Shown here one piece after another: positions 11,619 through 22,420 of a stretch of DNA of 64,000 bases; positions within the stretch are counted from its first letter, which is position 1, and the number at the start of each line of letters is the position of its first letter. A program made the translations under genes and the position numbers. Under the pieces are notes generated by a model, which was not told where the DNA came from, ran no database searches, and worked only from the letters and a program-made list of their open reading frames with translations. Source of the DNA: Heligmosomoides polygyrus polygyrus (taxonomy: Eukaryota > Nematoda > Chromadorea > Rhabditida > Heligmosomidae); contig OX377202.1 in assembly GCA_947396885.1 (NCBI GenBank), positions 85,912,408-85,976,407 of the forward strand, given 5' to 3'.

Positions 11619-11647
<29 letters not shown>
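8563..11647 (+). mobile_element. RTE-clade non-LTR retrotransposon inserted in 28S
   Basis: The element starts ggtggcaatgtccgttcctcc, the same 5' end as the copy at 59451-61956, and ends in a GAA/AAG microsatellite (about 11613-11647). A 16-bp target duplication borders it. It encodes an apurinic-like endonuclease followed by a reverse transcriptase, the order typical of RTE. The frame is broken by an in-frame TGA at 9627-9629, a deletion near 10495-10530 and a frameshift before 10740. It is a recent but dead insertion in the D2 expansion segment of 28S. Confidence 0.92.
8691..9629 (+). pseudogene. RTE endonuclease domain, ended by premature TGA
   Basis: This open stretch of 312 codons is an endonuclease/exonuclease/phosphatase fold. 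Visible motifs in order are TLNVGTL near residue 60, AVQETRW near residue 85, VAGDLNGHVG near residue 192, IDFILVRDRD near residue 255 and the final HRPL. The TGA at 9627-9629 stays in frame with the following reverse-transcriptase part, so a single nonsense change splits the polyprotein. The endonuclease would nick target DNA for target-primed reverse transcription. Confidence 0.8.
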
Positions 11648-11649
<2 letters not shown>

Positions 11650-11682
11650 GTGAAAGTCGACCACCTCTCCGATCCGTCTTGA
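9636..11682 (+). pseudogene. RTE reverse transcriptase and C-terminal domain, broken
   Basis: Two open stretches, 9636-10529 and 10615-11682, cover the reverse transcriptase. The first shows [18 protein letters not shown]. The fingers region after it lost about 75 bp compared with the copy at 59451-61956. A LDLEKAFDRVP motif lies near 10575-10605, then GSALSPLLF and LLYADDVML with the YADD catalytic pair. The C-terminal part ends RWYGHVLR...RPRGRPKQRW-like, as RTE proteins do. The tail of the second frame runs into the AAG microsatellite and 28S, which gives a spurious poly-Arg end. Confidence 0.8.
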
Positions 11683-11969
11683 AACATGGACCGAGGAGTG
11701 TAACTTGTACGCGAGTCAAAGGGTGGAAAACCCCAAGGCGTAATGAAAGTAAAGGTCGGTTAACCGGCTGATATGGGTTCCGTTTCGTTTACGAAGCGGC
11801 GCATCATAGCCCTGTCTTGTCGACGGGCGACGTAGAGTGTACAGGTTGCGACCCGAAAGATGGTGAACTATGCCTGAGCAGGACGAAGTCAGAGGAAACT
11901 CTGGTGGAAGTCCGTATCGGTTCTGACGTGCAAATCGAACGATAGACTTGGGTATAGGGGCGAAAGACT

Positions 11970-12008
<39 letters not shown>

Positions 12009-13332
12009 TCCAAGATAGCTGGAGGAAATAGCGGCTATAACCGGTAAAGCGAATGATTAGAGGACTTGGGGTCGAAACGATCTCAATCTATTCTCCAAAC
12101 TTTCAATGGGTATGTAGTCTCGGTTTCTTCGTTGATCTGTTGACACGGACGCGAGCTCCAACTGGGCCATTTTTGGTAAGCAGAACTGGCGCTGTGGGAT
12201 GAACCAAACGTTGGATTAAGGTGCCTAACTTTTTGCTTATGAGACCCCATAAAAGACTTTGGTTGATATAGACAGCAGGACGGTGGCTATGGAAGTCGGT
12301 ACTCGGTAAGGAGTGTGTAACAACTCACCTGCCAAATCAACTAGCCCTGAAAATGAATGGCGATTGAGCGAGAGACCTATACCCAACCGTTGCTGGCTTG
12401 TGCGTTGTCTAGCGCCTGGCCACAACGAGTAGGAGGGTCGTGGCGGTTGCGTCGAAGGCTTTGGGTGTAGGCCCAGCTGGAGCTTCCGTCAGCGCAGATC
12501 TCGTTGGTAGTAGCAAATATTTAAGTTCGATCCTTGAAGACTGAAGTGAAGAAGGATTCCACGTGAACAGTAATTAAATGTGGGTCAGTCGATCCTAAGA
12601 TACTGGCTTATGTCTTGTATCATCGAGAGGGAAAAGTCTCTTTTCTCTCGGATATCAAAAGGGAATAGGGTTAATATTCCCTAACGCAGACACAGAGATT
12701 TTGGCTCTTTGAGTCATTTGCGCGGTAACGCATTCGAACTTGGTTACGTCGTTTAGAGACCGAGCCATAGTCTTCTTCTCTAATTAAGGAACGAACTCCC
12801 TGGAATCGGTTTAGCCGTAGATAGGGACGTTGTTTCCGTAAAGCACCGCGGTTTCTGTGATGTCTCGTGTACTCTGGACGGCCCTTGAAAAACCGAGGAA
12901 GGCTATTAATCTGTGCTGTATCGTACCGATATCCGCATCAGGCCTCCAAGGTGAACTGCCTCTAGTCGATAGAATAATGTGGGTAAGGAAAGTTGGCAAA
13001 TTAGATCCGTAACTTCGGGAAAAGGATTGGCTCCAGTGACCGGGTCGGTTGGCCTGTTAACTGATGCTTGTGCGGTTTCATCCGTGGCTGGCAGACGCTC
13101 ACGTTGATGCTGGACTAGTGACAAGACTGCCTTGTGGACGTTTTCAGGTGAGTGCTTTGTCTTCGGGCTTAGTATCCTGACCGACCATCAAAACGGTCGA
13201 ACTAGAACTGGTACGAACTCGTGGAATCCGACTGTCTAATTAAAACAGAGGAGACAGATGGTCCTTGCGGACGTTTACTGTCTCTGATTTCTGCCCTGAA
13301 TGTTAAATCGTAGTAATTCGAGTAAGCGCGAT

Positions 13333-13383
<51 letters not shown>

Positions 13384-13397
13384 GCTAACTACTGACG
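11648..13397 (+). pseudogene. 28S rRNA segment from D2 to the R2-site region
   Basis: 28S resumes at the second target duplication and runs collinearly through ccgtcttgaaacatggacc, ctagtagctggttccctccgaagtttcc, taaggtgcctaac, aggacggtggctatggaagtc and finally gactctcttaaggtagcc (about 13351-13368), the site used by R2 elements. About 30 bases later the 28S stops abruptly and becomes 18S. Roughly the last third of 28S is absent. Core substitutions are frequent. Confidence 0.88.
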
Positions 13398-13585
13398 CTG
13401 ATTACGTCCCCGCCATTTGTACACACCGCCCATCGCTGTCCGGGACTGAGCTGTCTCGAGAGGTCTGCGGACTGCTGTATCGAGGCCTTTGGGTCGCGCC
13501 ATGGCAGGAAACAGTTCAATCGCAAAGGCTTGAACCGGGTAAAAGTCGTAACAAGGTATCTGTAGGTGAACCTGCAGATGGATCG
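13398..13585 (+). pseudogene. 18S rRNA 3' end fused to 28S
   Basis: From about 13398 the sequence is the last ~185 bp of 18S: attacgtccc, tttgtacacaccgccc, the cgctgtccgggactgagc block, ccgggtaaaagtcgtaacaagg, and the end gtaggtgaacctgcagatgg. The remaining 18S, all of the intergenic spacer and the 3' part of 28S are missing. The join is therefore a deletion between adjacent rDNA units, or an equivalent rearrangement. The terminal gctggatca of a normal gene reads gatggatcg. Confidence 0.88.
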
Positions 13586-13796
13586 CCGTCGAAACCAACA
13601 CACACGGTTCATTCGTTAGATGTATTCCGAGAAACCAACACGCTAGTATGTTTGTACGACCACGTCGTCAAACGTTGGCAGTATTACCTCCGTTAGAGTT
13701 CACATGTAACGGGCTGCTACTCACTGCGTAGCAGTGCGTCCAACACAGCGTCGCGCAGCGTAACTGAAGTATAACATATACCTAAACGATCCCTAT
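13586..13796 (+). other. ITS1 (5' part), interrupted by a hAT element
   Basis: Spacer follows the 18S end and shares no coding signal. It ends in atccctat (13789-13796), which recurs at 16549-16556 after the hAT element. The following 40-80 bp, from 16557, are therefore probably continuing ITS1. Confidence 0.6.
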
Positions 13797-16548
13797 CAGG
13801 GGTGTGCGTAATTACGATTTACGATTTTACGATTTACGGCGATTTTGGAGGAATTTTTTACGATTTACGATTTACGACATTTGGGGTCGTAAATCGTAAA
13901 TTTTCGTAAATGTGATCTTTGATCACCAGACCATCTAGCGCGCTCCAGTTTGAGCATACTTAGAGTAATTTTTGACAGTAGACCCTCCCGTAGGCGTTCA
14001 GAATCTGTGTATAGAATATTTCATGGTCTTGCTTTCATCAGCTTTTTGGAGTCTAGATGAGTGATACTGCAGAAAGCTTCTCGAGCAAGATAGCTCGATT
14101 CCTCGGCTGGCCCAACGAAGATCTCCTTCAACCATTTCTAGGTAAACTGTTGACAGATTTGCTTACAACGGATAAAGGACAAACATGTCTTTGGATGGTG
14201 CGGGAAAATATATCACGAATGCTGAAACGGCATTAAAATACCGTGAAGATCAAATGTAGGAAAGTGTGTCTTGCATGGTGCATCACGAGTCAACGATCGC
14301 TATCTTGTGATGAATCCGTGGAAATACGGAAATTCCTCAAGGAGCTGCGCAAAGCCAGCTCTGGTACGCTCCGAAATTTAGTTTCGATTGAAAGGCATTA
14401 CTCCGCGACCATTCAAAAATTCGCGTATAACTTGCATACCGTCGAAGATGTGACAGTTTAAAGAGAGGGTGCAAAAATAGTTATTAAGTCTTTGCATAAT
14501 TCATGATTCTCTGCTGCTGTTCAATGCTATGAGGCGGTTTGAGGTAGGAAACCCCATCCATTTCAATTTTTATTTTTTATCAAAGCCTCTGCGCAAAACG
14601 GCTTAGGGGTCACCTTGTACTGAGTGGTTATCCGCCTTGATAGGAATGTATATTGAATCCAAATTAGCTTTTTATACTTCGTTATACGCCGACGCGTCGT
14701 ATTATAACATAGGCCTTGCGTAAAATTTTTAGTTTCGCACAACGCAAAACGTTGTGTAGGACTGCCCTAGACCTGTGACCTTTTCGGGGACACTCTGTAT
14801 TTATAGGTCAATGCATATATAGTAGATTGTAGTAGCACTTCTAGTACCAAAGCTTATCAAGAACATTGGAGATTGCCATTTTTTCATTTTCTTCGTGCGC
14901 ACTCCCTTTATTTTTGGTTCAGCGCGGCTAGTAGTGCCAAGTATCGTCTGGTTTTACGCTTTTTGCAGCATTTGCACTTTAATTTTTATCAGTAAATCAG
15001 CTTTGACATCGAGTCCCAACGAGTGGTATTTGCTTAATTTAGAGGTGGCAAAATGTCGAAAAGATAGGATACAGTACCGGTTTCGTACGTTAGGTGTCTC
15101 CCTGAGTTACGGTAGCACGCCCCCCCCCCGACCACTGTAGCGTGGCGGGTTGTTAAGCCCTCCTCGGACAAGGTATAGCGGATAAACAGGACAGACTATT
15201 CATTCATTCATTCATTATTGCACCCAGAGTGCGCCATTAAAAACACAGAAAAAGAGACAATAAAAAACAGTAATCGGCTTTAAAACAACTAACACCAACA
15301 AATTGTTGTGAGCGTTTTGGACGAAACTATGAACTGCATCTGGATTAACAAAGTTATTTCTGCAGATCTTTTAGAAGAGCCAGTGCAAAGGATTGAAAAA
15401 TATTGAAGTAAAAAGAAAGTGCCGGTATGGCGAAATAAATTATAATATCGAAATGTTTAACTAGGGTTTACAAAAAAAAATGTTTTGACATATCCAGTAA
15501 AAGTGCAGCCGTTGGCATTCAGATTACCTATGGTGTGAGTTCCAGTATACGGAAGTCACTCTCGAGCAACCTGAAGAGAGGATAGCACCCAGGAGTCCGG
15601 CCGTATTTCGGTCATACCTAGGCGAGCACTTGCTACATTACGCTACCTCTCTATGATGCTTCCACAGGAACTGAAATCAGATCAACCGCACTTGTATGAT
15701 CTATGCGCCGCGAAGCAGACTTTCTGTAATTGAAGAGTGAAGACTTTACTCGTTTTTCGCCCTTCTTTCTCGTTGATATTCTAATTTTCATATGCTTTGG
15801 GAAGCTGAGTGACTCCTGCTACGCCTTATCCTTATAATACACTTTAACGAAGGCAATAAATTTCGTACTAACCACATTCACATGCAAATAAGGACTGCAC
15901 TCAACTAACAAACTATGAAACAAGCAAGGAAAAATGGCCTGAGCGAAACCTATGAAACCGTCGAAGAGTAGAAATGTAGAAAATCAAGGAAGGCGGCATG
16001 TGGTCGGACCCTCAACTTGCACACAAGAAATGAGAACATGCGAGTTCTGCTCAACTCGCCTAATTTCGTAGTGAAATCTCGTCCGAGGCGGGCCCGGAAC
16101 CCTGTCGGCCTACGGTAATCGAGCGCGTCGCTTCGCCTCCTACAGTAGTGGAAGGTACCTAACGTAACGCACCCAATGTCGAATCTCAGGACAAAAATTT
16201 GAAGCTACATGCTATAGAACTTTTTTTGTGATGAGCTAAATATTTTATTTGGTCGCTTGTGATTTTCTTATTCACAAGGTTAACCAATAAACAAGAATTT
16301 TCTTCACTGAAAGCCATGATTCAATTTATATACTGAAAAAAGGCGAAGGTGTTTGTTTGGTACGAAGCACAAAAACAACGTCTTTTGCAAGCATGGTGGC
16401 GTATTGCAGAGACCGTTTTCTCTGAGACCAACTTTCAAGCTCTAGTCTAGTTACGATTTACGGTTTACGATTTACGATTTACGGCTGTTTTGTCGTAATT
16501 ACGATTTACGATTTACGAAATTTCGGATTTCATTTACGCACACCCCTG
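13797..16548. mobile_element. Non-autonomous hAT-superfamily element
   Basis: This 2752-bp element begins caggggtgtgcgtaa and ends with its inverse, and it is flanked by an exact 8-bp duplication atccctat. The CAGGGGTG terminus plus an 8-bp duplication is the hAT signature. Both subterminal regions (13810-13910 and 16450-16530) contain many copies of tacgattta in both orientations, as expected for transposase-binding sites. I see no transposase; the longest frames (14243-14461, 14895-15140) have no domain. The interior holds a (catt)n run at 15198-15216, a tRNA-like fragment on the minus strand near 16086-16145, and otherwise nothing recognisable. Confidence 0.88.
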
Positions 16549-16556
16549 ATCCCTAT

Positions 16557-16834
16557 GGATTGACATCAATTGGAGCGCGCGATTCTCATCGGTACGCGTT
16601 ATTTTTTGGATCCACTAACAACAGTAGGTTTTGTCTAGAAACAGTGTACTGCTTCGCCGTCTGCCTCTCTCACGAATGATGTATGAAAGATCGGCGCGAT
16701 AAAATTTGGAAGGACGCCGCTCCACGCCCACATCTTTCCATGCAAGTTCGGCTCCGTGCCGCCCTTAGTGAATGCTTTGTTTCAATACTGGTACGGGAGG
16801 ACAGATGCCAGAACAATCACAAGGAGGGTACATA
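16557..16834. other. Unassigned 278 bp, probably ITS1 remainder
   Basis: This sits between the hAT target duplication and the Gypsy left LTR. The first part should be the continuation of the split ITS1. The rest shows no gene or known repeat. Confidence 0.3.
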
Positions 16835-17201
16835 TGTCGGGAGCTGATGGTGGCCGCCCGCCGCTAAAGCGGAGAGCAGTGTAGGGAATGAAAAGTGGAC
16901 TAAAGACAAGAGGTGCTCAAATAGCGATGTGACGATCTTTTTAGGTAATTCTAGCAAATCTGCTCCAATCAAGCCGCCATCCGCTCCCTGCACGTTTTGG
17001 CGCCAATTTGCGAGCCCGGCCCGTGGGCCCATTTTTAATTATACTTCACTTCTTCTGTTCACTCCCACCGACTGGTGGCTTCGTTTTGTTTGCTTATCGT
17101 GTCCATTTGTGAGAGAAACGTTTTGTTTTGCTCGTCCTTCTGTGATACCGTTGGACCGTCGGTCGGTTGCTATCTTCAACATAGGCGTTCGGCCGTGTAC
17201 A
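16835..17201 (+). repeat. Left LTR of the Gypsy element
   Basis: The LTR is 367 bp with TG...CA ends and matches 28609-28964. The first ~40 bases (tgtcgggagctgatgg onward) and the end (ggcgttcggccgtgtaca) are nearly identical in both. The left copy has about 14 extra bases near 16882-16905. A tgggggccaaaagaagcc tract directly after it (17202-17219) is in the place of a primer-binding site; I did not match it to a tRNA. Confidence 0.9.
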
Positions 17202-17427
17202 TGGGGGCCAAAAGAAGCCGAAGCGACCGACTCTCTAACGTGCACTAACAGTGGATGTTTTCTAAAAACGCCGTCTTGCTTTGTGCTGGCTGGTGGCTGC
17301 GTGCCTCTGATCTTGATAGTGTTACCGAAGAGTAAGGTTGACGGGGAGCAGTATCGTGTCGCAGAGTAAGGACACGTACGGGTTGAGCCTTAGTGGCAGA
17401 TTGTCGTGAATCGGTCGTGTTAGTGTT

Positions 17428-17667
17428 GTGGAAAAAGGACAACCTAACTTTAGTGATTTCAGAAAACCGGCAACCAGGATGGAGATAAGCGACGAGAATG
17501 CGAGTGGTTTCCGCAAAGAGAAGGCACTTCTGGACACAGGTTCAATGATAACCATTGTGCCTGTGGAGATGCTGGCAACAGCAAAGGACAAGAAGGTCGA
17601 CGTTGATTCGTTCAAGTTCTTAGAGAAGTCGAAGCTGACGACGGTACATGACGCCAAACGACGGTAA
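17428..17667 (+). pseudogene. Gypsy protease fragment
   Basis: A short open frame contains LLDTGSMITIVP (about residues 34-45), the DTG active-site motif of retroviral-type aspartic proteases. The downstream half continues in other frames to about 18000, where a LGTNALERLG-like segment is readable near 17775. The unit would have processed the element polyprotein. It is separated from the reverse transcriptase by several stops. Confidence 0.7.
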
Positions 17668-18011
17668 CCAAATGGACTTCCTTGGTGCAGTCTGCCTAGA
17701 TGTGAACTTCGAAGGAGGAGGATCTGGTGTAGTGGCGTTTCATATCAGGCAAATAAGGAGGAAGAGCTGATATTAGGAACGAACGCGTTAGAGCGATTGG
17801 GCGTACAAGTGGCAGTGAGGGGAAAACCACAGGAAATGGTTACGAATGCAGTCACTGTAATGAAAAGAGTGTACATCCCGCCAAAAGAGTTGCAGAAGGT
17901 GAAGGTGTGTTGAGAAGAAGAGTCAGAAGAGGTGGCGGAACGAGTGGTTTGGACGTCTAGAGATGGGAGGCTGGAATCTACGCAATCAAGGGTCAGCAAA
18001 CCGAAGTACTG

Positions 18012-18402
18012 GTGTTAAATAAAAGCGATGAGCCCGTGTTACGTAAGAAAGGTGAGAACGTAGGCCATTGGAGCACGGATAAGTGGCATGAGCGTTGGAA
18101 AGACGTCAATCGTTTAGTGTGGGAAAGTGAGGAGCATCTCCTGTCCGAAACAGATAGAGTGACGAGACTTTATGAGTTGATTCGGAGTAATTCGAAGGCA
18201 GGCGACCTAGAGGAAGAGCTCCAAACTCTGCTTAAGAATTATCAGAGGCACTCTCCGTGACGAACAAGGAATTGTCGCAGACTGAGCTAAGAGAAATGAC
18301 AATATATAGTGCAGCTCCAATAAGGATGAAGGCGAGACCTGTGCCGTTAGGAGTAAGGCCGAAGCTAAAGGAGTTGCTGGAGGACCTCATAGATAGGAAT
18401 AT
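18012..18402 (+). pseudogene. Gypsy spacer and start of reverse transcriptase, cut by RTE copy A
   Basis: The open stretches 18012-18260 and 18257-18402 lead into a reverse transcriptase N-terminal segment with PIRMKARPVPLGVRPKLKE, which fits the region just before the palm of Gypsy enzymes. The frame is cut by the RTE at 18403; after the RTE the same domain resumes at 21836. No joined product is possible in the present DNA. Confidence 0.6.
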
Positions 18403-21400
18403 CACCTGTATCACCTGTCGTCCCGTTGATCATCGACTTGCTCGAGCGGGCGCCAGCAGCGTCTCCATTCGTCCCTGTCGCGTGCCAGAGTGGTCCAATG
18501 GATCCTCCTCGCTCGAGGGACACGAAGAGCGTCATATCGGTCGTTCAGGGCTTTCACGAAGAAGTCCGACCAACGCGTTGGTGGGCGTCCTGGTGTTCTT
18601 TTGACATCCCGCGGAATCCAATCTGTGACGGCTCTCGTCCAGCGGGTGTCTGCGAATCGCATTACGTGGCCGGCCCACCTAATTTTCGACGACTTGGCCC
18701 ATGCGACAGCGTCTCTGATCTTCGAACGTCGGCGAAGCTCGGAACTCCGGAGACCTTCTCTCACTTGCGTGAGTCGTGTCACTCCGAGCATCGTCCTCTC
18801 GATTCCACGCTGCGCGACGCTGATCGCGTGTTCATCCTGCTTTCGTATAGCCCAGGTCTCTGAGGCGTATGTTAGGGCAGGAAGAACAGTGGAGTCGAAT
18901 AGGTGGGCACGGAGTCGGACGTTCTTCGTTTTCTTCACGACTTCTTCGACGCTCTTGAAAGCTCCCCAAGCCGCTCGTTTCCTTCTGCTCAGCTCTGGTG
19001 CTAGGTCGTTGGTCATGTTGACTTCGCGACCCAGATACACATAGCTGGAGCATTCGGAGATGTTCGTTCCGTTGAGCGAGAATGGGGCATCAGAAACCCA
19101 TCCGTTCTTCATGAACATCGTCTTCGTAAGATTCAGCTGCAGTCCAACGCTTCCACATACACGATCGAAGTCGGCCAGCATTCGTTCCGCCTGACTGATG
19201 CTCGGGGTTATGAGCACGATGTCGTCAGCGAAGCGAAGATGGTGCAGTTGCCGGCCGTCGACCTTCACTCCCATGTCTTCCCATTCTAGTTCGCGCATGA
19301 CGTTTTCGAGGGTGGCGCTGAAGAGCTTCGGGGATATGGTATCCCCTTGTCGAACCCCTCTCTTCACGTCAATGACGACGTCGTTATAGAATGGTGAGAT
19401 CTTGGTCGTGAATCCACTGTACAACTCTCGAAGAACTCTGATGTACTGAGTAGGAACGCCCTGGGTGAGCAGGGCTTCCATGACCGCTTCAGTCTCGACG
19501 GAGTCGAATGCCTTCTTCAGGTCAATGAACGTAAGGCACAGCGGCAGCTTGTACTCTCGCGACACTTCGATGAGCTTCGTAATGGTGTGTATGTGGTCGA
19601 TCGTGCTGAATCCTCTCCGAAATCCTGCTTGTTCGCATGGCTGTCCTTCGTCCAGCGTTCTACTAATCCTATTCAGGATGACTCGAGTGAACAGCTTGTA
19701 GACTACGGACAACAGGCAGATCGGGCGATAGTTGCCAATGTCGTGCACGTCTCCCTTCTTGTACAGCAAAACGGTCTTGCTGGTCTTCCACTGAGATGGA
19801 ACCTTGCATTCGGACAGGTAGCGTGTGAAGAGCCGCGCCAGGGTGTTGATGAGCGCTGGCGGGAGGTTCTTCAGGTGTTCAGCTCTGATCCTGTCAGAAC
19901 CGGGTGCTGTACGTTTCTTCACCGACGAGATGGCGTGTCGGATCTCGGAAGGGAGAACAGAGGGAACGACGTATCCATCCTGCGGAAGATGGCATGGGGG
20001 CAGGTGGACGTGGCTATCGAAGAGATCGGAGTAGAAGTCGTGGATGACTTTCTCCATGGTCCTTCTGGAAGAGGTGATGGTTCCGTCAGGACGTCGGAGA
20101 GCGGTCATCTTGGTCTTGAAGTTGGCGAAGTTCCGGCGGGCATTGCGAATGCTCAGCCCTGCCTCTGCTGCTTCAGCCAACACTTCCGCCCTTCTCTCCT
20201 TGAGATCTTCCTTTATCGCCGCTCTGCATAGCTTTGCAAGCTCGGACGTCAGTTGGTAGTTGCCTGACGCTCGTGCTGCTCCACGCTGGCGTATCAGCTC
20301 GAGAGTTTCCGGAGACAGGCGTCTCTTGGTGGTCTTCAAGCTCTCGGCTCCCTTAGCACTATCGTGGAGATGGTGCACGAAGCGATCGTATTCCTCGTCG
20401 ACGTTGTCCATGACGGCATCTTCCCAAAGGCCGACAAGAGAGGTGTAAAGGTCCCAGTTGATGGTCGTTCTGGGATTCCTCTTCTTGAACTTCGCGGCCT
20501 TCTCTCCTTGACGCGAAAAGCGGAACCTCGCGCGAAGGAGGCGGTGGTCCGATCCCGTGTAAAACTTGGGGACAACGGAGACATCGGTCAGGCAATACTT
20601 GCGATTGAAGATGATGTGGTCGATCTCGTTGTGGAACTGGCCACCGGGGGATTCCCAGGTCCATCGTAGGGAGGGAGGCTTCTGGAACTGCGAGTTTCCA
20701 TGGATGGTCTTGGTCGACATGATAAACTCAGGCAGCCTTTCACCTTGCTCGTTCCACTCCAAACCGTGGGTTCCGATGTGAAGTTCTTCCGGCGACCTTC
20801 GTGGCCCGATCTTGGCGTTGAAGTCGCCGACGATCACCTTGTAGAAGGTGTGATCTTCCTTATAGAACTTCTCCAGCTCCACGTAGAAGGCCTCGACGTC
20901 TTCGTCGTCGTAGTCGGATGTTGGGGCATACGCGACGAACACAGTCAAGGCTGGCACGGAGCCACATCGCTTCAGTCGCAGACGTCCGATTCGGCTAGTC
21001 AGAGACTCGTACGAATCGATGTTCATGGCCAAGTGCGTGTTGACGAGGACACCAACGCCGCCTACTCCCCTGCTGTCGCATGTTCCGAGGAACAGTTCTT
21101 CTCCGGAGTCGTAGGCGGCGTGTAGGGGGTGGTGTCTTCTCGTCTCGGTCAGTCCGATGACGTCGTACTTGATCTTCCTGGCTTGCATCATCAGGTCCTC
21201 GACGGATGCTTCGGACGCAAGCGTGCGGGCGTTGTAAGTACAGATCGTCATCCTAGTCCTTCTCAGTTTGCGCAGCCTGGTTAGGCCCTGAGATTTTAGC
21301 AGCCTCTCCGTAGTCGTCCTTCCCATCGCTGCAGAAATGGGGGCTCTTTCGGGGTCAGGGGAATGAGGCCCTTTAGTGCTACTGTGTTTGACTGGAATAC

Positions 21401-21824
21401 AACACGGGTAGCTAGTCAGGCTCTGTCGTGCGGGCGGGGTACTCCGGGCAGCCAGCCAGACTGCCCGAAGGGGCGAGACTTAAGGCGGCCTCGAATCGCC
21501 TTACATGTACTCCCAGTCTACCGAGTGCAAGCTTTTGGCCGAGCCGACACAGTTACAATCCGCACAGTCACGGACACATCCACGCACACTGTGCACGAAC
21601 ATGCCGCTCCCACGCACAAGGAACGCATCGACCCGACACAGCAGGAGCAAGGAGTCCATCCCCTGCATCCCACCTGCGTCTCTGGGCAGTACACGGTCGC
21701 ATTTGGTTCGCGTTTAATTCCCCTATCCACCACCCGGGGACGCGCCACGTGGCCCTGCGACAAGCGGCCCGAGATCCCTCTTAACAAGAGAGCCCGAAGG
21801 CTCTCTATCGAGGGAGATCCGTGG
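18403..21824 (-). mobile_element. RTE copy A, full length, nested in Gypsy
   Basis: This 3422-bp non-LTR element is in minus orientation with an exact 11-bp duplication gataggaatat (18392-18402 and 21825-21835). The 5' end (ccacggatctccctcg) and the 3' end (caggtgatacaggtg) are the same as in copies B and C. A 5' leader of about 500 bp includes a gagagccttcgggctctc hairpin near 21785-21810. The protein frame is uninterrupted. This is the only copy of the three that looks capable of making its protein. Confidence 0.95.
18411..21326 (-). CDS. RTE polyprotein, endonuclease plus reverse transcriptase, intact frame
   Basis: A 971-residue open frame starts at the ATG at 21326. The endonuclease occupies about residues 25-270, with N32 in YNARTL, E61 in TETRR, GDFN at 167-170 and SDH at 259-261. 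The reverse transcriptase spans about 470-760: YRPICLLS at 533-540, the catalytic D602 in [16 protein letters not shown] at 660-666 and FADD at 699-702. The C-terminal part carries RWAGHVMR and PGRPPTRW, typical of RTE. It would act by target-primed reverse transcription. Copies B and C differ mainly by single-base changes that create stops or frameshifts, which supports this frame as the ancestral one. Copy C extends upstream of this ATG in frame, so the true start may lie further 5'. Confidence 0.92.
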   Translation of the reverse strand: MGRTTTERLLKSQGLTRLRKLRRTRMTICTYNARTLASEASVEDLMMQARKIKYDVIGLTETRRHHPLHAAYDSGEELFLGTCDSRGVGGVGVLVNTHLAMNIDSYESLTSRIGRLRLKRCGSVPALTVFVAYAPTSDYDDEDVEAFYVELEKFYKEDHTFYKVIVGDFNAKIGPRRSPEELHIGTHGLEWNEQGERLPEFIMSTKTIHGNSQFQKPPSLRWTWESPGGQFHNEIDHIIFNRKYCLTDVSVVPKFYTGSDHRLLRARFRFSRQGEKAAKFKKRNPRTTINWDLYTSLVGLWEDAVMDNVDEEYDRFVHHLHDSAKGAESLKTTKRRLSPETLELIRQRGAARASGNYQLTSELAKLCRAAIKEDLKERRAEVLAEAAEAGLSIRNARRNFANFKTKMTALRRPDGTITSSRRTMEKVIHDFYSDLFDSHVHLPPCHLPQDGYVVPSVLPSEIRHAISSVKKRTAPGSDRIRAEHLKNLPPALINTLARLFTRYLSECKVPSQWKTSKTVLLYKKGDVHDIGNYRPICLLSVVYKLFTRVILNRISRTLDEGQPCEQAGFRRGFSTIDHIHTITKLIEVSREYKLPLCLTFIDLKKAFDSVETEAVMEALLTQGVPTQYIRVLRELYSGFTTKISPFYNDVVIDVKRGVRQGDTISPKLFSATLENVMRELEWEDMGVKVDGRQLHHLRFADDIVLITPSISQAERMLADFDRVCGSVGLQLNLTKTMFMKNGWVSDAPFSLNGTNISECSSYVYLGREVNMTNDLAPELSRRKRAAWGAFKSVEEVVKKTKNVRLRAHLFDSTVLPALTYASETWAIRKQDEHAISVAQRGIERTMLGVTRLTQVREGLRSSELRRRSKIRDAVAWAKSSKIRWAGHVMRFADTRWTRAVTDWIPRDVKRTPGRPPTRWSDFFVKALNDRYDALRVPRARRIHWTTLARDRDEWRRCWRPLEQVDDQRDDR

Positions 21825-21835
21825 GATAGGAATAT

Positions 21836-22420
21836 AATTGAAAAAAGTAGATCGGATTGGGCGCTCCCTATTGTTCTGGTGGAAAAGGACGGATCGTGAC
21901 GGCTATATGCCGATTACAGGGAACTGAACAAGAAGATAAAGCTGGACGCCTATCCGCTACCAAACATCGAGTCAGTCCTACAGAGTCTAGCGGGGAAAAG
22001 GTTTTTCTCGACTCTGAATTTGTGTAGCGGATACTGGCAAATTCCGCTGGCAAATAAAAAATGCAAATGAGAAGACCGCATTTGTCACTTCGGAAGGGTT
22101 GTCTCAATTTAGACTGGCACCCTTCGGGTTGAGTACAAGCCCTCCCGTCTTCCAGAGGCTCATGGACACAGTCATGGGAAAACTATTGGGAGAGGAAGTT
22201 TTTTGCTATATAGATGGTATTATGGTGTGTACAGAAACGAGGAAGCGACATCTTGAGCTATTGGAAGGAGTGTTCTCAAGGATGCAACAGACGGGGTTAA
22301 GATTGAAGGCAGCGAAACGTCATCTGTTGAAAAGCAAGGTTTCTTTCCTTGGACATGTGGTAGACAGTAAAGGAGTGCATCCGGATCCGGAGAAGATCAG
22401 GGTTGAAGTATCCTACCCCG
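21836..22420 (+). pseudogene. Gypsy reverse transcriptase palm segment between RTE copies
   Basis: This 585-bp island between the two RTEs encodes the central reverse transcriptase. SDWALPIVLVEKDG lies near 21855-21896, and from 22099 to 22440 there are FRLAPFGLSTSPPVFQRLM and a YIDGIMV motif near 22210. Gypsy enzymes have Y-x-D-D in this position; here the second Asp is Gly, so the active site is lost. Stops near 21898 and 22070 break the frame. Confidence 0.8.

Noticed and set aside
8004..13585. Functional rDNA unit
   Set aside because: Interrupted by an RTE, missing most of 18S and the 3' third of 28S, with core substitutions.
18490..21125. Many plus-strand frames opposite RTE copy A (and their mirror set in copies B and C)
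   Set aside because: They are antisense shadows of the RTE polyprotein; the same shadows recur in every copy with the element.
21363..21899. 178-codon frame upstream of RTE copy A and its mirror at 22397-22867
   Set aside because: It lies antisense in the RTE 5' leader and runs into Gypsy sequence at its end, so it is not a gene.
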